Part shown: positions 10,696-20,892 of the stretch, in pieces | Position numbering within the stretch: position 1 is the stretch's first letter | Layout: every line of letters starts with the position of its first letter | Source of the DNA: Geosiphon pyriformis | Taxonomy: Eukaryota > Glomeromycota > Glomeromycetes > Archaeosporales > Geosiphonaceae | Assembly: GCA_016748015.1 (NCBI GenBank) | Contig: JAAOMT010000009.1 | Coordinates: 1,651,020-1,715,019, forward strand | Reading direction: 5' to 3' | Length of the DNA: 64,000 bases | Program-made: the position numbers and the translations under genes | The notes under the pieces: generated by a model | What the model saw: only the letters and a program-made list of their open reading frames with translations | The model's database searches: none | What the model was told of the DNA's origin: nothing

Positions 10696-10860
10696 CTCAA
10701 TTCCTCAATTCTTTACAACAGGAATTCTGGAATTCCTAGAATCCTGCAATTTTTTTGAAAGGAATTCTGGAATTCTGGAATCTTGCGATTTCTCATCGGA
10801 GAATTCTGAAATTTCTGGAATCCTGCAATTCCTAAGAGGAATCCTGGAATTCCCCATTTA
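10696..10860 (-). repeat. GGAATTC-rich short repeats in LTR U3
   Basis: The segment consists of repeated, partly palindromic blocks of the type GGAATTCTGGAATTCC, alternating with CTGCAATTTCT blocks. Similar blocks occur at the matching place in the LTRs at 28550-28650 and 52000-52120. They sit just upstream of the TATA box in transcriptional orientation, so an enhancer role is plausible but unproven. Confidence 0.65.
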
Positions 10861-10924
10861 CTACGCCTACTTCTGATTGGCTACTAATCATGCTAATATA
10901 TTTCCTATATTTCTATAAGTAACA

Positions 10925-11880
10925 ACAATATTCTAATACCAAGTTATTAATACTTAAAGAAAGTGTTTTATGGGTTTTTTTTTTCTTAAGCTTTTTTTGG
11001 AACTGTTTTATCTTTTCAAAAGCAATTATTTGTGCTTTTACCAAGGAGTCAAGAATAGTACCAAGTTTTCTTTGCAAAATGTCTTTGTAATTTTCTATTG
11101 TGATCTCTTTAAAGAGAATTGTCTTAATATTAGTTTCTATTAGTAGTGTTGTCATATATTTATAAAGCAAATAAAAAAGTTTATAATTTGTTATGTTATG
11201 ATTTACAGTTCTATAAGCAAATAAGACTGAAGGCAGTACTTTGTTTTATAAATTTGTTTCTTTACTGGTTTTGGTTAGAGTTTTACATAGTATTCTGTTA
11301 AAACGTTTTACTAGACTATTTGTTTGAGGGTGATAAGAAGAGAAGAGTTTATGACATATTTCTATTTTTCTACAAAGTTTTTTAACCAGTGTACTAAAAA
11401 AAGCTCTTTTTTTATCAGATAAAAGTTTTTTGGGGCAGCCATGATAGCAAATGATATCTTCATAAATGAAATTGTCTATTGAGACTGCTGTTTGGTCAGG
11501 AGTGGCTTTTGCTTCTACCTACTTTGTAAGATAGTTGGTAGCTGTAATAATATATCTGTTGTTATCAAAAGTTATTGTTAAAAGTCCAACAACATCTATA
11601 CCAATTCTGTCAAATAGTTGACCAACAAAAATTGGATGAATATCTTTTTTGTGATTAGATTTGTCTTTTCTTTGGCAGATGTCATAGGTTTTAATGTATT
11701 CAGCAATGTTCTTTCCCAAGATAAGCCAATAATAGTGAGCTAAAGTTTTCTGAATTATCTTTGTTTTTCTAAAGTGTCTAGCTAATGGGTCAGTGTACAT
11801 GTTGTATATTACAATTTCTCTTTTTTCAAATTTGATGACTCTTTGGAGATGGTCAGGATTTTTTCTGTTTCTTTTATATA
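10925..11880 (-). pseudogene. Integrase, incomplete (element 2)
   Basis: The zinc-binding segment is readable in 11640-11800 (HYYWLILGKNIAEYIKTYDIC, first Cys replaced by Tyr-like decay, then CQRKD), followed by FDRIGIDVVGLLTITFDNNRYI and TATNYLTK, where the second catalytic Asp of the family (TATDY) is Asn. Downstream, SDKRAFFS-like and HPQTNSLVKRFN are readable; the usual Glu of the third motif is Lys. Residues before the C-terminal domain are seen at 10913-11170 (ETNIKTILFKEITIENYKDILQ). Both catalytic changes are G-to-A on the coding strand. Confidence 0.83.
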
Positions 11881-12079
11881 ATTGCTTCTGGTAGATTATA
11901 TTAATTTGATTGTTTGTGTAAATGTTCTCTTTGCTGTTAAGTGTATTCTGGTGGGTATTGTCTTTTACCCAAAAATTCTATTAAGGCAAAGTAGTTGTCC
12001 AAGTCTATTATTATGTTTGTTTGTGAAGAAGTTACTAATAATTAAGTTGATTTGGTTTGAGAGGTTGTACTATCACTAG

Positions 12080-12500
12080 ATGATAAGTCTAGAGAAAGCA
12101 TTAGTGTTTTGATAATTTGCTCCTTTGTGGTATTGAATATCATAGTCAAATTCATCCAAGTAGAGTATCCAGCAAGTTATTCATTTGTGTTCCAGTTTTT
12201 TTATTGCACAGCCAAACCAAGACTTGATGATTTGTTACCACTAAGAATTTTGCACCAAAAAGATATTGATCCCAGTAACTAGTAGTCCAAACTACTGCTA
12301 AACATTCTTGTTTAGTTACTGAGTAGTTCTTTTCTGCTGGTATGAGAGATCTACTGGCATATGCTATGGCATGTTCTCTGTCATTTTCATCTTTCTGTGA
12401 AAGAACAGTACCAAGTCCATAGTTAGATGTATCAGTGTAAAGAATAAAAGGTTGGTTCAGATTAAGTTGCTTGAGAATTGGTTCAGTAACAAGTTTTTTC
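12080..12500 (-). pseudogene. RNase H domain (element 2)
   Basis: Reading the minus strand: ILYTDTSNYGLGTVLS, AIAYASRSLIPAEKNYS, TKQECLAVVWTTSYWDQYL, FLVVTNHQVLVWL. These match element 4 (63756-63989) and element 3 (about 32740-32970). The Asp of TDxSxxGLG is retained, while the third motif reads VTNH where the family normally has VTDH, a further G-to-A loss of a catalytic Asp. Confidence 0.8.
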
Positions 12501-12579
12501 TTCAGAATTTTAAAAGTTTTTTGTTAATAAGTGTCTCAGTAATAATTGACATTTTTCCTGAGTAGCTGATTGAAAGAAA

Positions 12580-13320
12580 AAATGATTTTGAAGAAATCCT
12601 TAATAAATTTGCAATAGTAAGAGACCAAACCAAGAAAAAAGTGTAATTCAGAAACATTCATTGGTTGTCTAATGTTTTAAACTTTTTCAACTTTAGCTGG
12701 ATCAGGGAAAATTCTATCTTTTGTAATAAGATGACCAAAAAACTGGATGGATTGGTGTTCAAAAAAAGATTTGATTGAATTGATCTTAAGGCCAGCATTT
12801 CTGAACAGATCAAAAATTTTCTGCAAATGTTCAAGATGTTTATCTCAGGTTTTTGAGTAGACCATTATGTCATCTAAGTAAATTAGAACAAAGTTTTCTT
12901 TTACTGATTCAAATACTTTGTCTATTAGGTATTGGAAAGTGGAAGGGGCATTAATAAGACCAAAAAACATGACTATGAATTCATAAGTGCTATACTTGGT
13001 AATGAAAGCAGTTTTTTTTCTGCTTTCTGGATCCATCTCTACTTGTCAAAATCCAATAGTTAAGTCAATAGTTGAGAAAAAAGCAGCACTATTGAATTTA
13101 TTTAGCATTGCATCAATTTTGGGGAGTGGGTATATGTCTCTTATAGTGATGGCATTTAGTTGGTGGTAGTCAACACAGAAGCATAGAGTTCTACTTTTCT
13201 TGGATATCATTACAACTGGAAAAGCCCATTTACTCTTGGTTTTTTGTATAAATCCAAGATTTTTCATCTGGTTTATCTCTTTCTTGATAAACTCATCATT
13301 GCATTAATTGGATTAATAAG
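12580..13320 (-). pseudogene. Reverse transcriptase (element 2)
   Basis: Two open stretches (13046-13267 and 12845-13036) give KSKWAFPVVMISKKSRTLCF, CVDYHQLNAITIRDIYPLPK, STIDLTIGF, then FGLINAPSTFQYLIDKVFE and the active site YLDDIMVYSKT, intact here. A TGA follows where the family has Trp (T-W-D-K-H). Thumb and connection sequences run down to 12580 with TAA at Gln in KV-Q-NIRQP. Direct comparison with element 4 at 12500-12560 shows only transitions. Confidence 0.88.
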
Positions 13321-14360
13321 GCTTCAAATAGATAGGATGAGTTTTTTTTGTGGTGATGGTATATTGTATTACATAGATTCGTCTAGAGGTATTACTTTCT
13401 TTTAAGATAACTGGGCTATTTCTAGCCAACAGATTTTCAATGTCCACTTTTTTTTCTTCAGAGGAAGGTTTTCTTTGTTCAACAACTAGTGATTGGATTT
13501 CAGATGATTCACTCTTAAAAGACTTCTGTACTTCTTTAAGTTTTTTTCTGGATATCAAACTAATTGGCTTCCAATCTTTGTAATAGATTAGGCAGAACTT
13601 GTATTCATTACTAGGGGAATACAAAGGTTTATTGTACCAGCACTTGGCACAAAAATCATGCCACCAATAACTGTATTTTGCTTTCTTGTCAGGTTTTCTA
13701 TCAAAGATTCTTCTGAGGATATTATAGTAGGGCCAGCAGATCAGCTTGCCATTTACTATGATTCCTTCTTTGTCAGCTTTAACATTGTCTAGTAACTTGC
13801 CATTACTAGTAAAAATGGTATAAGCAAGTTCAGCAGTTTCTTTTTGTTTTTTTTGATCTTTTTCTTCATCACTCTTATCATTATCTGATTTATCTGATTG
13901 TTTTTCTTCTTGTTTTTGTGTAGGTACTGAAGGAGTTGTTCAATGGTGACACTTAACCACAATGGGTTTCTCACCACATCTGATGTCAGTTCACAGAGTT
14001 CATAATCAAGCAAGGCTTTTGCTTTCTTGAGCCATTTATTGCCAACTATTATAGTGTATTTTTTTGCTTCAGATACTTCCATGTTAGTTTCAATGCTGAT
14101 GCTATTGATTCAGACAGGAACAGCTTTGGCTATGCCCAGACTTTTCTTCTTATTACCATGTACATTAGTCATTGGTCTTGTAGAGAGTTCATTAATCTTT
14201 CTGCCAATTGCTTCTAAAAAGTGTTTGGCAATAATACTAACAAATAATCCACTGTCCAAGATTAGATCAATGAAGTAACCAGCCACTTGGGCTTTACAAA
14301 TGAGAGGAATAATATTGCTGTTGTTAGCAAGTCCAGCTTGGCATGGGTGTTTGTTGGTTT
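13320..14360 (-). pseudogene. Protease and Cys-containing linker (element 2)
   Basis: The protease is recognised at about 14240-14280 by LILDSGLFVSII (DSG kept), followed by GRKINELSTRPMTNVHG, VSEAKKYTIIVGNKWLKKAKALLDY at 13990-14082 and a Lys/Asn-rich tail. Between protease and RT (13313-13800) come a few Cys residues in short spacing (FCAKCWYN, then KFCLIYYKDWKP), which recall the Cys-rich block of element 1, but no dUTPase motif is present. Multiple stops interrupt it. This absence of dUTPase separates the two gypsy families of the window. Confidence 0.75.
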
Positions 14361-14381
14361 TTGGTGTCTTTTTCTTAGAAA

Positions 14382-16310
14382 TTAAGATTTGTGAAGATTT
14401 TTTCTGAATTGGAGATGGGTTATTAACTGGTCAAAGATAATGTGAGCAGGCATTTCCATGAGATCTTTGACAACAGAATAGAGACCAAATTTTTGTACTA
14501 TTTCTGGAGGTTCTAACTTTGGAGAATTCTTGAAAACTTTGGTCTTTGGTGACTCAATGTTATTAGCAGTTGATGTGGAGGCTTTCTTTGAATCTATAAT
14601 AAAATCAACTTTGGTTTTTTTCTTTTTTCTTGTTGATTCAGAAGTGTTAATTGCTAGTTCATCTATGTCATAATCATCATTAGTTAAGTTAAAAGCATAA
14701 AAAGGGTTTTCTTCTGATTGGCTTGCATTCTTACCCTTTGGAGGTGCTCCTACCAATTTAAAGGCTGATAAACAGTGGCTTCAACTAAAGAATCTTTTCC
14801 AAAGAAATTGATGTTGACATAATTGGATCTTTGGTTGGAAACATTGTTGTTGATAGTTCTGTTGTTTTGATTGTTATTGTTTCTGGGAGCTGGAGGAGGC
14901 AGAAGAGGATTGTTGCAATCTCTGGAAAAATGTTCAATTAATCCACAGTGATAATACACAGGTGAGCCACAATTTTGTTGTCTTTGATAAGAGGGTTGCT
15001 GGAGTTAATTAAAATGGAGTTCAAATCTGGGTTTTTGAGTTTGTTGATTTTCTCTGACTGTTTGAGCTAAGAGTTCTAATAACCAGGCAAGATTGGCTGT
15101 AAGTCTATCTATTAATTGTTTATTAGAATCTGGAGTTTGAGCAGTGAAAAAAGTGGCAGCCATTTGAGGAACAGAGGCCATAACAGGAGCAGGAGCAAAA
15201 ACTAGAAGTGTGGATCCCAAGTGCATTAATTCATTGGACTAGTTTAATAGCCATATCTATTGTGAGATTGTCTTTTAGAGCCAGAAGGGGCCAAAAAGCA
15301 TAGGACAGATCTGTTCTCAATCTTTTTGTAAAGGAATAAATTTTTTGTTCTTCTGTCCAGTTTCTTCCAGAGTCTATCTGCTTGATTAACTTTCTGATTG
15401 CTTTTGCATATTTGGTTACAGCTTTACCAAGACTTTGGGTTCTTCTTTCTAATTCCATGCACCATTTAAATATCAAGATAGAAGTTTTAAATTTTATTTC
15501 AAATCCAGTAGTAAAAGAGGTATTGTCTTCTTTAGCATTTGCCAGTGCCCATTTAATGATTCTTTGTTGAGCATTGGCATTGGTTTTTTGTGAGAACCAA
15601 GTAGCAGAAAAGCCTTGAAAGTAGCCACCAATAATTTGGAACTTATATTTATTATCATATTGGTTGGCTGTAATAGCTCTTTCAAAGTCGTCCAATCATT
15701 TAATTAGATCTTATACATCACCTCTAAACAAGAGTAATAGAGTGTTGTTTTTTCTTTCCAAAGCAGTTTGTATGTCTTGGAGGGCAATCAGAATGTTCTG
15801 TTGCATAGGATTATTAACCATTGGTTTAGGAGTTACTGTTTGAGTAGAATAGTCTGATTTACTTGAAAAGAGATCAAAAACAGAAGCAGTTTAATAGCTT
15901 TTTTTTTTGTTTCAAGAAAAGTTTCAGTTGATTGATGGGCAGTAATCTAAGTATAGATTTGATGATTCAGATATTCGAAATCAGAAGGCTGTTGTTTAAA
16001 GATTGTGGAATATAAAAGCTAATTAATGCTGTTGTTTCTTTCTTTAAAGTTGTCTTCAAAATAAGTTTGATCAAAGTAATAAGTTGTATAGGCTGTGTAG
16101 GTTTCAGCTGAATACTCATTCAAAAACCAGTTTCAAAAGTTTTGGAATTGTTTGCTGGATTGTTCTTCAATGGAAAAGCAAATCAAACAGGAGGACAAAG
16201 GATTGAGTTCAATAAAGTCTAGATCATTTTTGTTGTATGCTTCAAAGTGTTCTTCTGATTGTTGTGACAGATATGAATAATCACTCATACAATAGGAAAT
16301 AGAGTGGATT
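14382..16310 (-). pseudogene. Gag (element 2)
   Basis: The core at 15231-15695 reads FQIIGGYFQGFSATWFSQKT, MELERRTQSLGKAVTKYAKA and IYSFTKRLRTDLSYAFWPLL, the pattern of a gypsy capsid-like gag. A knuckle at about 14890-14960 reads YYHCGLIEHFSRDC, in which the first Cys of CCHC is Tyr (a G-to-A change). An Asn-rich spacer and FINSIKKASTS-like Ser/Lys region follow toward the protease. N-terminal gag (15900-16290) is broken by TAA codons; its better counterpart is at 27179-27715 in element 3. Confidence 0.8.
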
Positions 16311-16313
16311 TTG

Positions 16314-16340
16314 ACAACCTCACAAGGAGCACCACTTTTA
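16314..16340 (-). promoter_or_regulatory. Primer-binding site region (element 2)
   Basis: Next to the 5' LTR the minus strand reads TAAAAG followed by TGGTGCTCCTTGTGAGGTTG. Element 3 has the same site on the plus strand at 27127-27152 in decayed form. It shares TGGTGCTC and TGTGAGGT with the site of element 1, so both families probably use related tRNA primers. Confidence 0.55.
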
Positions 16341-17066
16341 TGTTACAGGTTGAAGTAATAAGCTAATAGATAGCAAGAGAGAACAGGATTGTAGAGTAAT
16401 GAAATGAATCAAGAGAATTCAACTTCAAAGAGCAAATTGAATAAGTATGGATTCAATGTGCAAAATTAGTCTCATAAAATATCTCAGTTACTATACTTTT
16501 CAAAGATAACTGGAGAATCTGAAGATAGAAAAATAGTCTGTACTGTCAACAAATGATCACACACTGGTATAATTCTATGCCTCATGTTAGCACTCTTAAA
16601 ATTCAATATCAGGTATCAAATATACTTTTCAGTCATATTTTATTCAATAATCTTCAAATGCTACAATTACACATTTTAAGAAAAAAGTAGGAAATAACCA
16701 ACAAATAGTCTTTTATTTCAAGATGTTCAGATACTTGAAGGTAGGAAAAGGAAAATTAGCAATAAGAGAAAGATTGAGATGAAAGTTGTTATTTTATTTA
16801 TTTGATTTTCTTGATTTTTATATGTTTTTCTACAGCTAAGAGATTCATTGCTTATATAGTTATCAAAAGTGGTTAATAATCAGGTTAACGACTAGGTCAA
16901 TGATCAAGTCAATAATTAGGTCAATGATCAGGTCAACAGTCAGGTTAATAATTAAATTATTGATCAGGTCAATGATCACTTTCTAAAAATAGAGTGGCTA
17001 ATTTATATGACATTAGTGACTAATACATGTAATAATTAATAAGAAGTATAAGTTTTAACCATAACA
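16341..17066 (-). repeat. 5' LTR of element 2 (726 bp)
   Basis: Plus-strand edges are TGTTACAGGTTG and CCATAACA. Over its length it aligns with 60668-61407 and, in reverse complement, with the two LTRs of element 3. It contains an array of about 12-bp units related to GATCAGGTCAAT. The sequence to the right (17067 on) is copy B of the other family, into which element 2 appears to have inserted. Confidence 0.85.
16868..16980. repeat. 12-bp tandem repeat array in LTR (element 2)
   Basis: About nine imperfect units of a 12-bp motif of the type TCAATGATCAGG follow one another. The equivalent array in element 4 is at 61200-61320; in the 3' LTR of element 3 a shorter version is at 35228-35295, and in its 5' LTR it is reduced to about two units. 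Copy number thus varies between LTRs. Confidence 0.75.
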
Positions 17067-20051
17067 ATATTGTCAACTGTTGTTTTACAATTGTTTTCTA
17101 ATGTTTCTATAAGCTAATATGTTCTTTGGTATAAAATAGCTTTAAAATTTTTTTTGGTAATTGTTTTTGTTAGAAAAAAAGACATTTCTCATTTAATAGA
17201 TAAAATAGCTTTTTTTGTGTAGACTAGTTTAAATGATGTAAACTGAATAATATTTTGCTTCAGTATTTGATATGCAAATAATACAGAGAGTATAAATAAG
17301 TTTTATTTTTGTGTATTTTTGTAACTTATTTTGGCTAATGCTTTACATAATGTTTGGTTAAATTGTTTTACTAATTCATTTATTTGTGGGTAATATGATA
17401 ATAATAATAGTTACTTTATTCTAAATTATTGACTTAGTTTGGTTAACATACTATTGACAAAATAAGTTTTTTGGTTGAATAATAATTTTTTCAAGCATTT
17501 ATGTTGGCAAATCAAATCTTGATGCATAAATTCGGTTACTGTTTTAGTGTTGGCCACTAAAATAGCTTTGACTTTAGGCCATTTGATAAAATAATCTACA
17601 GCTATAGTAATATAACAATTTTTTTTGAATGTAATTAAAAGAAGACCAACTAAATTAATTCCAATACTATCAAATAAATTTTCAACTAGAATAAATCAAA
17701 GTAGTTTTGTGATTTTGATTTTTTTTTTTTATTGACATAAGTTACAATTGATGATGTATTCAAAAATATTTTTATATATTATTGGTTAATAGTATAGATT
17801 TATTGTTTTTTCAGAGTAATGTCTTTGTTAAAGTGTTTTATAGTTAGATCAGAATATATACTATACAAAACAGTTTTTTTTTCATTGTTTTTTATAACTT
17901 ATTATAAAGTAGTATGGTTTTGGTACTCTTAATAATATAGTTGGTTATTTTGAATAAAATAATTGCAAGCTTGTTTCTATATAACACTTTGTTTTTGTTG
18001 AGATAATTTTTTCTTAAACTGTAGTGTTAATAAATACTGATGTAATTGCTGATAAATAATTGTATTTATAGGTCCAAAATCTGATTTGTGTTATTCTTGA
18101 CAAACTGTTAACATTGGTATTTTTGGCTTTTTCTTTATAATGTATTTTGTATGAGAATTGTTACAAATAAATATTCTATTGTGCATATTTTTCTTTCAGT
18201 TGTGGCTTGCTAAGTAACCAAATAAGTCTTTTGTAATCTATATATAGGTCAAATAATTGGCAAAAATAATGTCTCCAATTTTATACTGCTTAGTAAATAA
18301 CAAAACATTTCAAATCTGTTATACTGTATATTTTCTTTGTAGCACTAATACTACAACTGGTGTAAACAATTAAGTATTTCCAATTATCCAGTCTGATTTG
18401 TGACAGAATAGCTTTTAATGCATTCTTTGAAGCATTTATAATAATAATAAAGTGTTTATTAAAGTTTGAATAAATTAATATTAGTGCTTTTATTAAGCAT
18501 TGTTTAAAATAATTAAAAGCTTTTTGTTGTTTTTTTCTCTATAAGTATAGAACATATTTTAACAACAGATAATGGAATGGTTTTGTAATGTCTAAAAAAT
18601 TTTTAACAAATCTATAATAGTATTTAATCAGTCTTAAAAATCTTTTTAGTTCTTATAGATTGGTTGAGGCTAGAAAGTTCTTGACTTTTTTTATCTTGTT
18701 TGGATCTGGTTTTACTCTATCTTTTCTTATTATATGTTTCAAAAATTTTAGTTTGGTTTTTTCAAAGAAGTATTTATCTAAGTTAAGCTTTAATCTAGCA
18801 CTTTATAGGCAATTAAAAACTTGTTGAAGATAAAGCAGATAGTTATTAAATGTTTCTGAAAATATATTGATATTGTTTAAGTATACTACTATTGATTTTT
18901 AGAGAATTTTTTTATATATACTATTCATAAGATATTAAAAGGTAGCTGGGATGTTGCAAAATTCAAAGAACATTACATTGAATTTAAAGTTTTTGTTTTA
19001 TGTAGTAAATGTTATTTTTTTTTGTTCTTAGAGTCTATTTTAACTTGCTAATATCCAATAGCTAAGTCTAAAAAAGAGAACAATTTCTTATTTCTTAAAT
19101 TATTCAGGATTTCCTAAATAAGAGAAATCAGGTAGTTATCTTTTTAAGTAATGTTATTAAGCTTTTGGTAGTCTATATAAAACTGTATTTTTCCATTTTT
19201 TTGGTGACTAATATTACTGAAAAAGACCAAAGACTTAATGATTCTTTGATTAACTTATTGTTTAATTAGATTGTTATTCACTGAAGTTGGTAGGTCTGTT
19301 GTTTGATAAGTCTGGCATCTTCTGTGTTGAATCTGGTGTTTTATAATATTAGTATATCTGAATTTATTTTTACTGGCAAAAATATCAGCATATTAATTCA
19401 AGAAAACTTTAAGTTATATCTGTTATAGTGTATTTAATTTAATTTGGCAATTTTTTTTAGTATGAACAGATAGTTTTTTGTTGGCAGATTTTATACTTAT
19501 AAAATAATATCACAAAATAAAAACAATTGGGCAAAGTCTGAAATAGATTAAAGTTTTTTAGAATTTTGAATATTCAAAAAAATAAAGCCAGTAAATATTC
19601 TTTTAAGAATTTTGATAACTTTTTTCATAAAATTGTGGATAGAAATCTTAAAGTGTTTATAAATTTTAGCAGATATATATAAATTAACAACATTAATTAG
19701 AAAACAAATTTCTGGGCTGGCTTCAAATAATAAAGCTTAATCCTAAATTTTCTGATCTATTTTTAAAATGTACTGTTAATACAAGAGAATGAAAATAATT
19801 ATGTTAGTATAAATAAATTTTATTTGATTACTGTTATTTTCTACAAAATTAATTAGTACATTTTCTTTTTCACTTGATCTGAACTCTTTAATTTTTTAAG
19901 CAATAAGACCTAATTTCTTATACATACTAACTGAAATTAATTGTAATATTTTTATAAAAAGCAAAAAAATAGTTTGAATGATTTTTTCTTGTAATTTAAT
20001 TATATAGGTTTTATTGTAATTGTTTTATAATATTATAATAATGTTTTTTGT

Positions 20052-20892
20052 TGTTACAGGAGTGTTTTTTTGGTATATTTTAATTGTTGATATCTCATTT
20101 TAATTGCAATCAATTTCTCATGAGTTCCTCAATTTTATGTGTTGGATATTAATGATAATGTACTGAAGATTTTCTTTTGATGTTGTGATGTAAGTCTTCT
20201 TTTTAATTCTAGTTGTCTTTGTATGTTGTGTACTTCTTCCCAGAGGCTAATTTAAAATTTACTTACTGTTTGAGATCTTCTCTGAGGCTATCTTTGCAAT
20301 TGCCTGATGTGTTTTTCTAATTTAGAAACATGAAATATTAATGGTCTTTTCACGATTTTCTTAAGTATATAATAAAGCTTTTTCAATTTAATTAGTAACC
20401 ATGTGAATAATCTTGATCAGAAATTATTTTTTTAAAGGGTTTAGAGATAAAATGATAGTTTTATCCACTAAAAAGGGTATGTGAATTCTATTGTTAATCT
20501 CGTAATTGTGATGTTTATTCAATTTATTATTTTTATTAATTCTTTTTTTGAATAAGATTTTATTTAGATATTTGTTGCTTCGAGTTGAAGCTGTTCTATT
20601 TTTTATCATTAAAAACTATTGTATATATATATAATTATTGTTTTACAAAATAATGTCTTGTAATACTCTATTTCTGTTATTTCTAAATAGTGTTTGCTGC
20701 TTTTGCATGATAGTGCTTGCTGCTATTGTAAAATAGTACTTGCTGCTATTGCATAATAGTGCTTGCTGCTATTGTAAAATAGTGTTTGTTGTTATTTGTA
20801 AATTATTTCTTTTTATAAATTGTTGCTGTGCTATTTCATGATTAGCTAATTTATATTATTTATAATTCCTATTAAATTCTTGAACTGTAACA
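20052..20892. repeat. Solo LTR of another family (841 bp) inside copy B
   Basis: It begins TGTTACAGGAG and ends GAACTGTAACA, with perfect 8-base terminal inversions (TGTTACAG/CTGTAACA). The four bases before it are TTGT and after it CTGT, a likely 4-bp target duplication with one transition. Removing it rejoins the dUTPase region so that it aligns with element 1 at 5761-5800. It contains a 22-bp repeat array. I see no coding capacity; the frame at 20424-20609 is not credible. Orientation is unknown. Confidence 0.75.
20685..20803. repeat. 22-bp tandem repeat in the solo LTR
   Basis: Five imperfect units of the type ATAGTGCTTGCTGCTATTGTAA run head to tail. Differences among units are mostly transitions. 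No other LTR in the window has the same unit. Confidence 0.8.

Larger units (their letters stand above)
3168..10924 (-). mobile_element. Ty3/gypsy retrotransposon element 1 with dUTPase, 3'-truncated
   Basis: Transcription order, reading down the coordinates, is 5' LTR (10048-10924), primer-binding site, gag with one CCHC knuckle, aspartic protease, Cys-rich region, dUTPase, RT, RNase H and integrase. The order RT-RNase H-integrase places it in Ty3/gypsy (Metaviridae). The 3' end is missing: the integrase stops at about 3168 and no 3' LTR follows. Reading frames from 8831 down to 4296 are all in the same phase, so gag and pol form one polyprotein frame. It is broken chiefly by substitution stops at Gln, Trp or Arg positions plus one 1-nt shift near 9400. 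GC content is visibly higher than in the flanks, so this is a comparatively recent copy. Confidence 0.9.
10048..10924 (-). repeat. 5' LTR of element 1 (877 bp)
   Basis: On the plus strand it begins TGTTACAGGTG and ends TAAGTAACA, giving a terminal inverted repeat of TGTTAC/GTAACA. The left edge abuts the primer-binding site. The right edge is fixed because sequence from 10925 aligns with the internal region of element 4 (from about 62305). It holds a TATA box, GGAATTC-type repeats in U3 and A/T microsatellites near 10400-10445. Homologous LTRs are at 28469-29362, 51288-52203, 56856-57810 and in part at 48190-48683 and 55096-55335. Confidence 0.85.
10925..17066 (-). mobile_element. Ty3/gypsy element 2 (no dUTPase), 3'-truncated
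   Basis: Order down the coordinates: 5' LTR 16341-17066, primer-binding site, gag, protease, Cys-containing linker, RT, RNase H, integrase. It matches element 4 and element 3 closely in coding content. The left boundary coincides with the LTR of element 1. Element 4 continues for about 900 bp beyond the matching point (62303 down to 61408), so element 2 has lost its integrase C-terminal end, the extra 3' ORF and the 3' LTR. It carries many substitution stops. Confidence 0.88.

Noticed and set aside
16868-16980. CRISPR array
   Set aside because: Units are about 12 bp, adjacent and imperfect, without spacers, and lie inside an LTR of a eukaryotic element.
20424-20609. 61-codon frame in the solo LTR
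   Set aside because: Lies wholly in an LTR with tandem repeats; Lys/Asn-rich composition typical of chance frames in AT-rich DNA.
20685-20803. CRISPR-like direct repeats
   Set aside because: Head-to-tail 22-bp minisatellite with no unique spacers.
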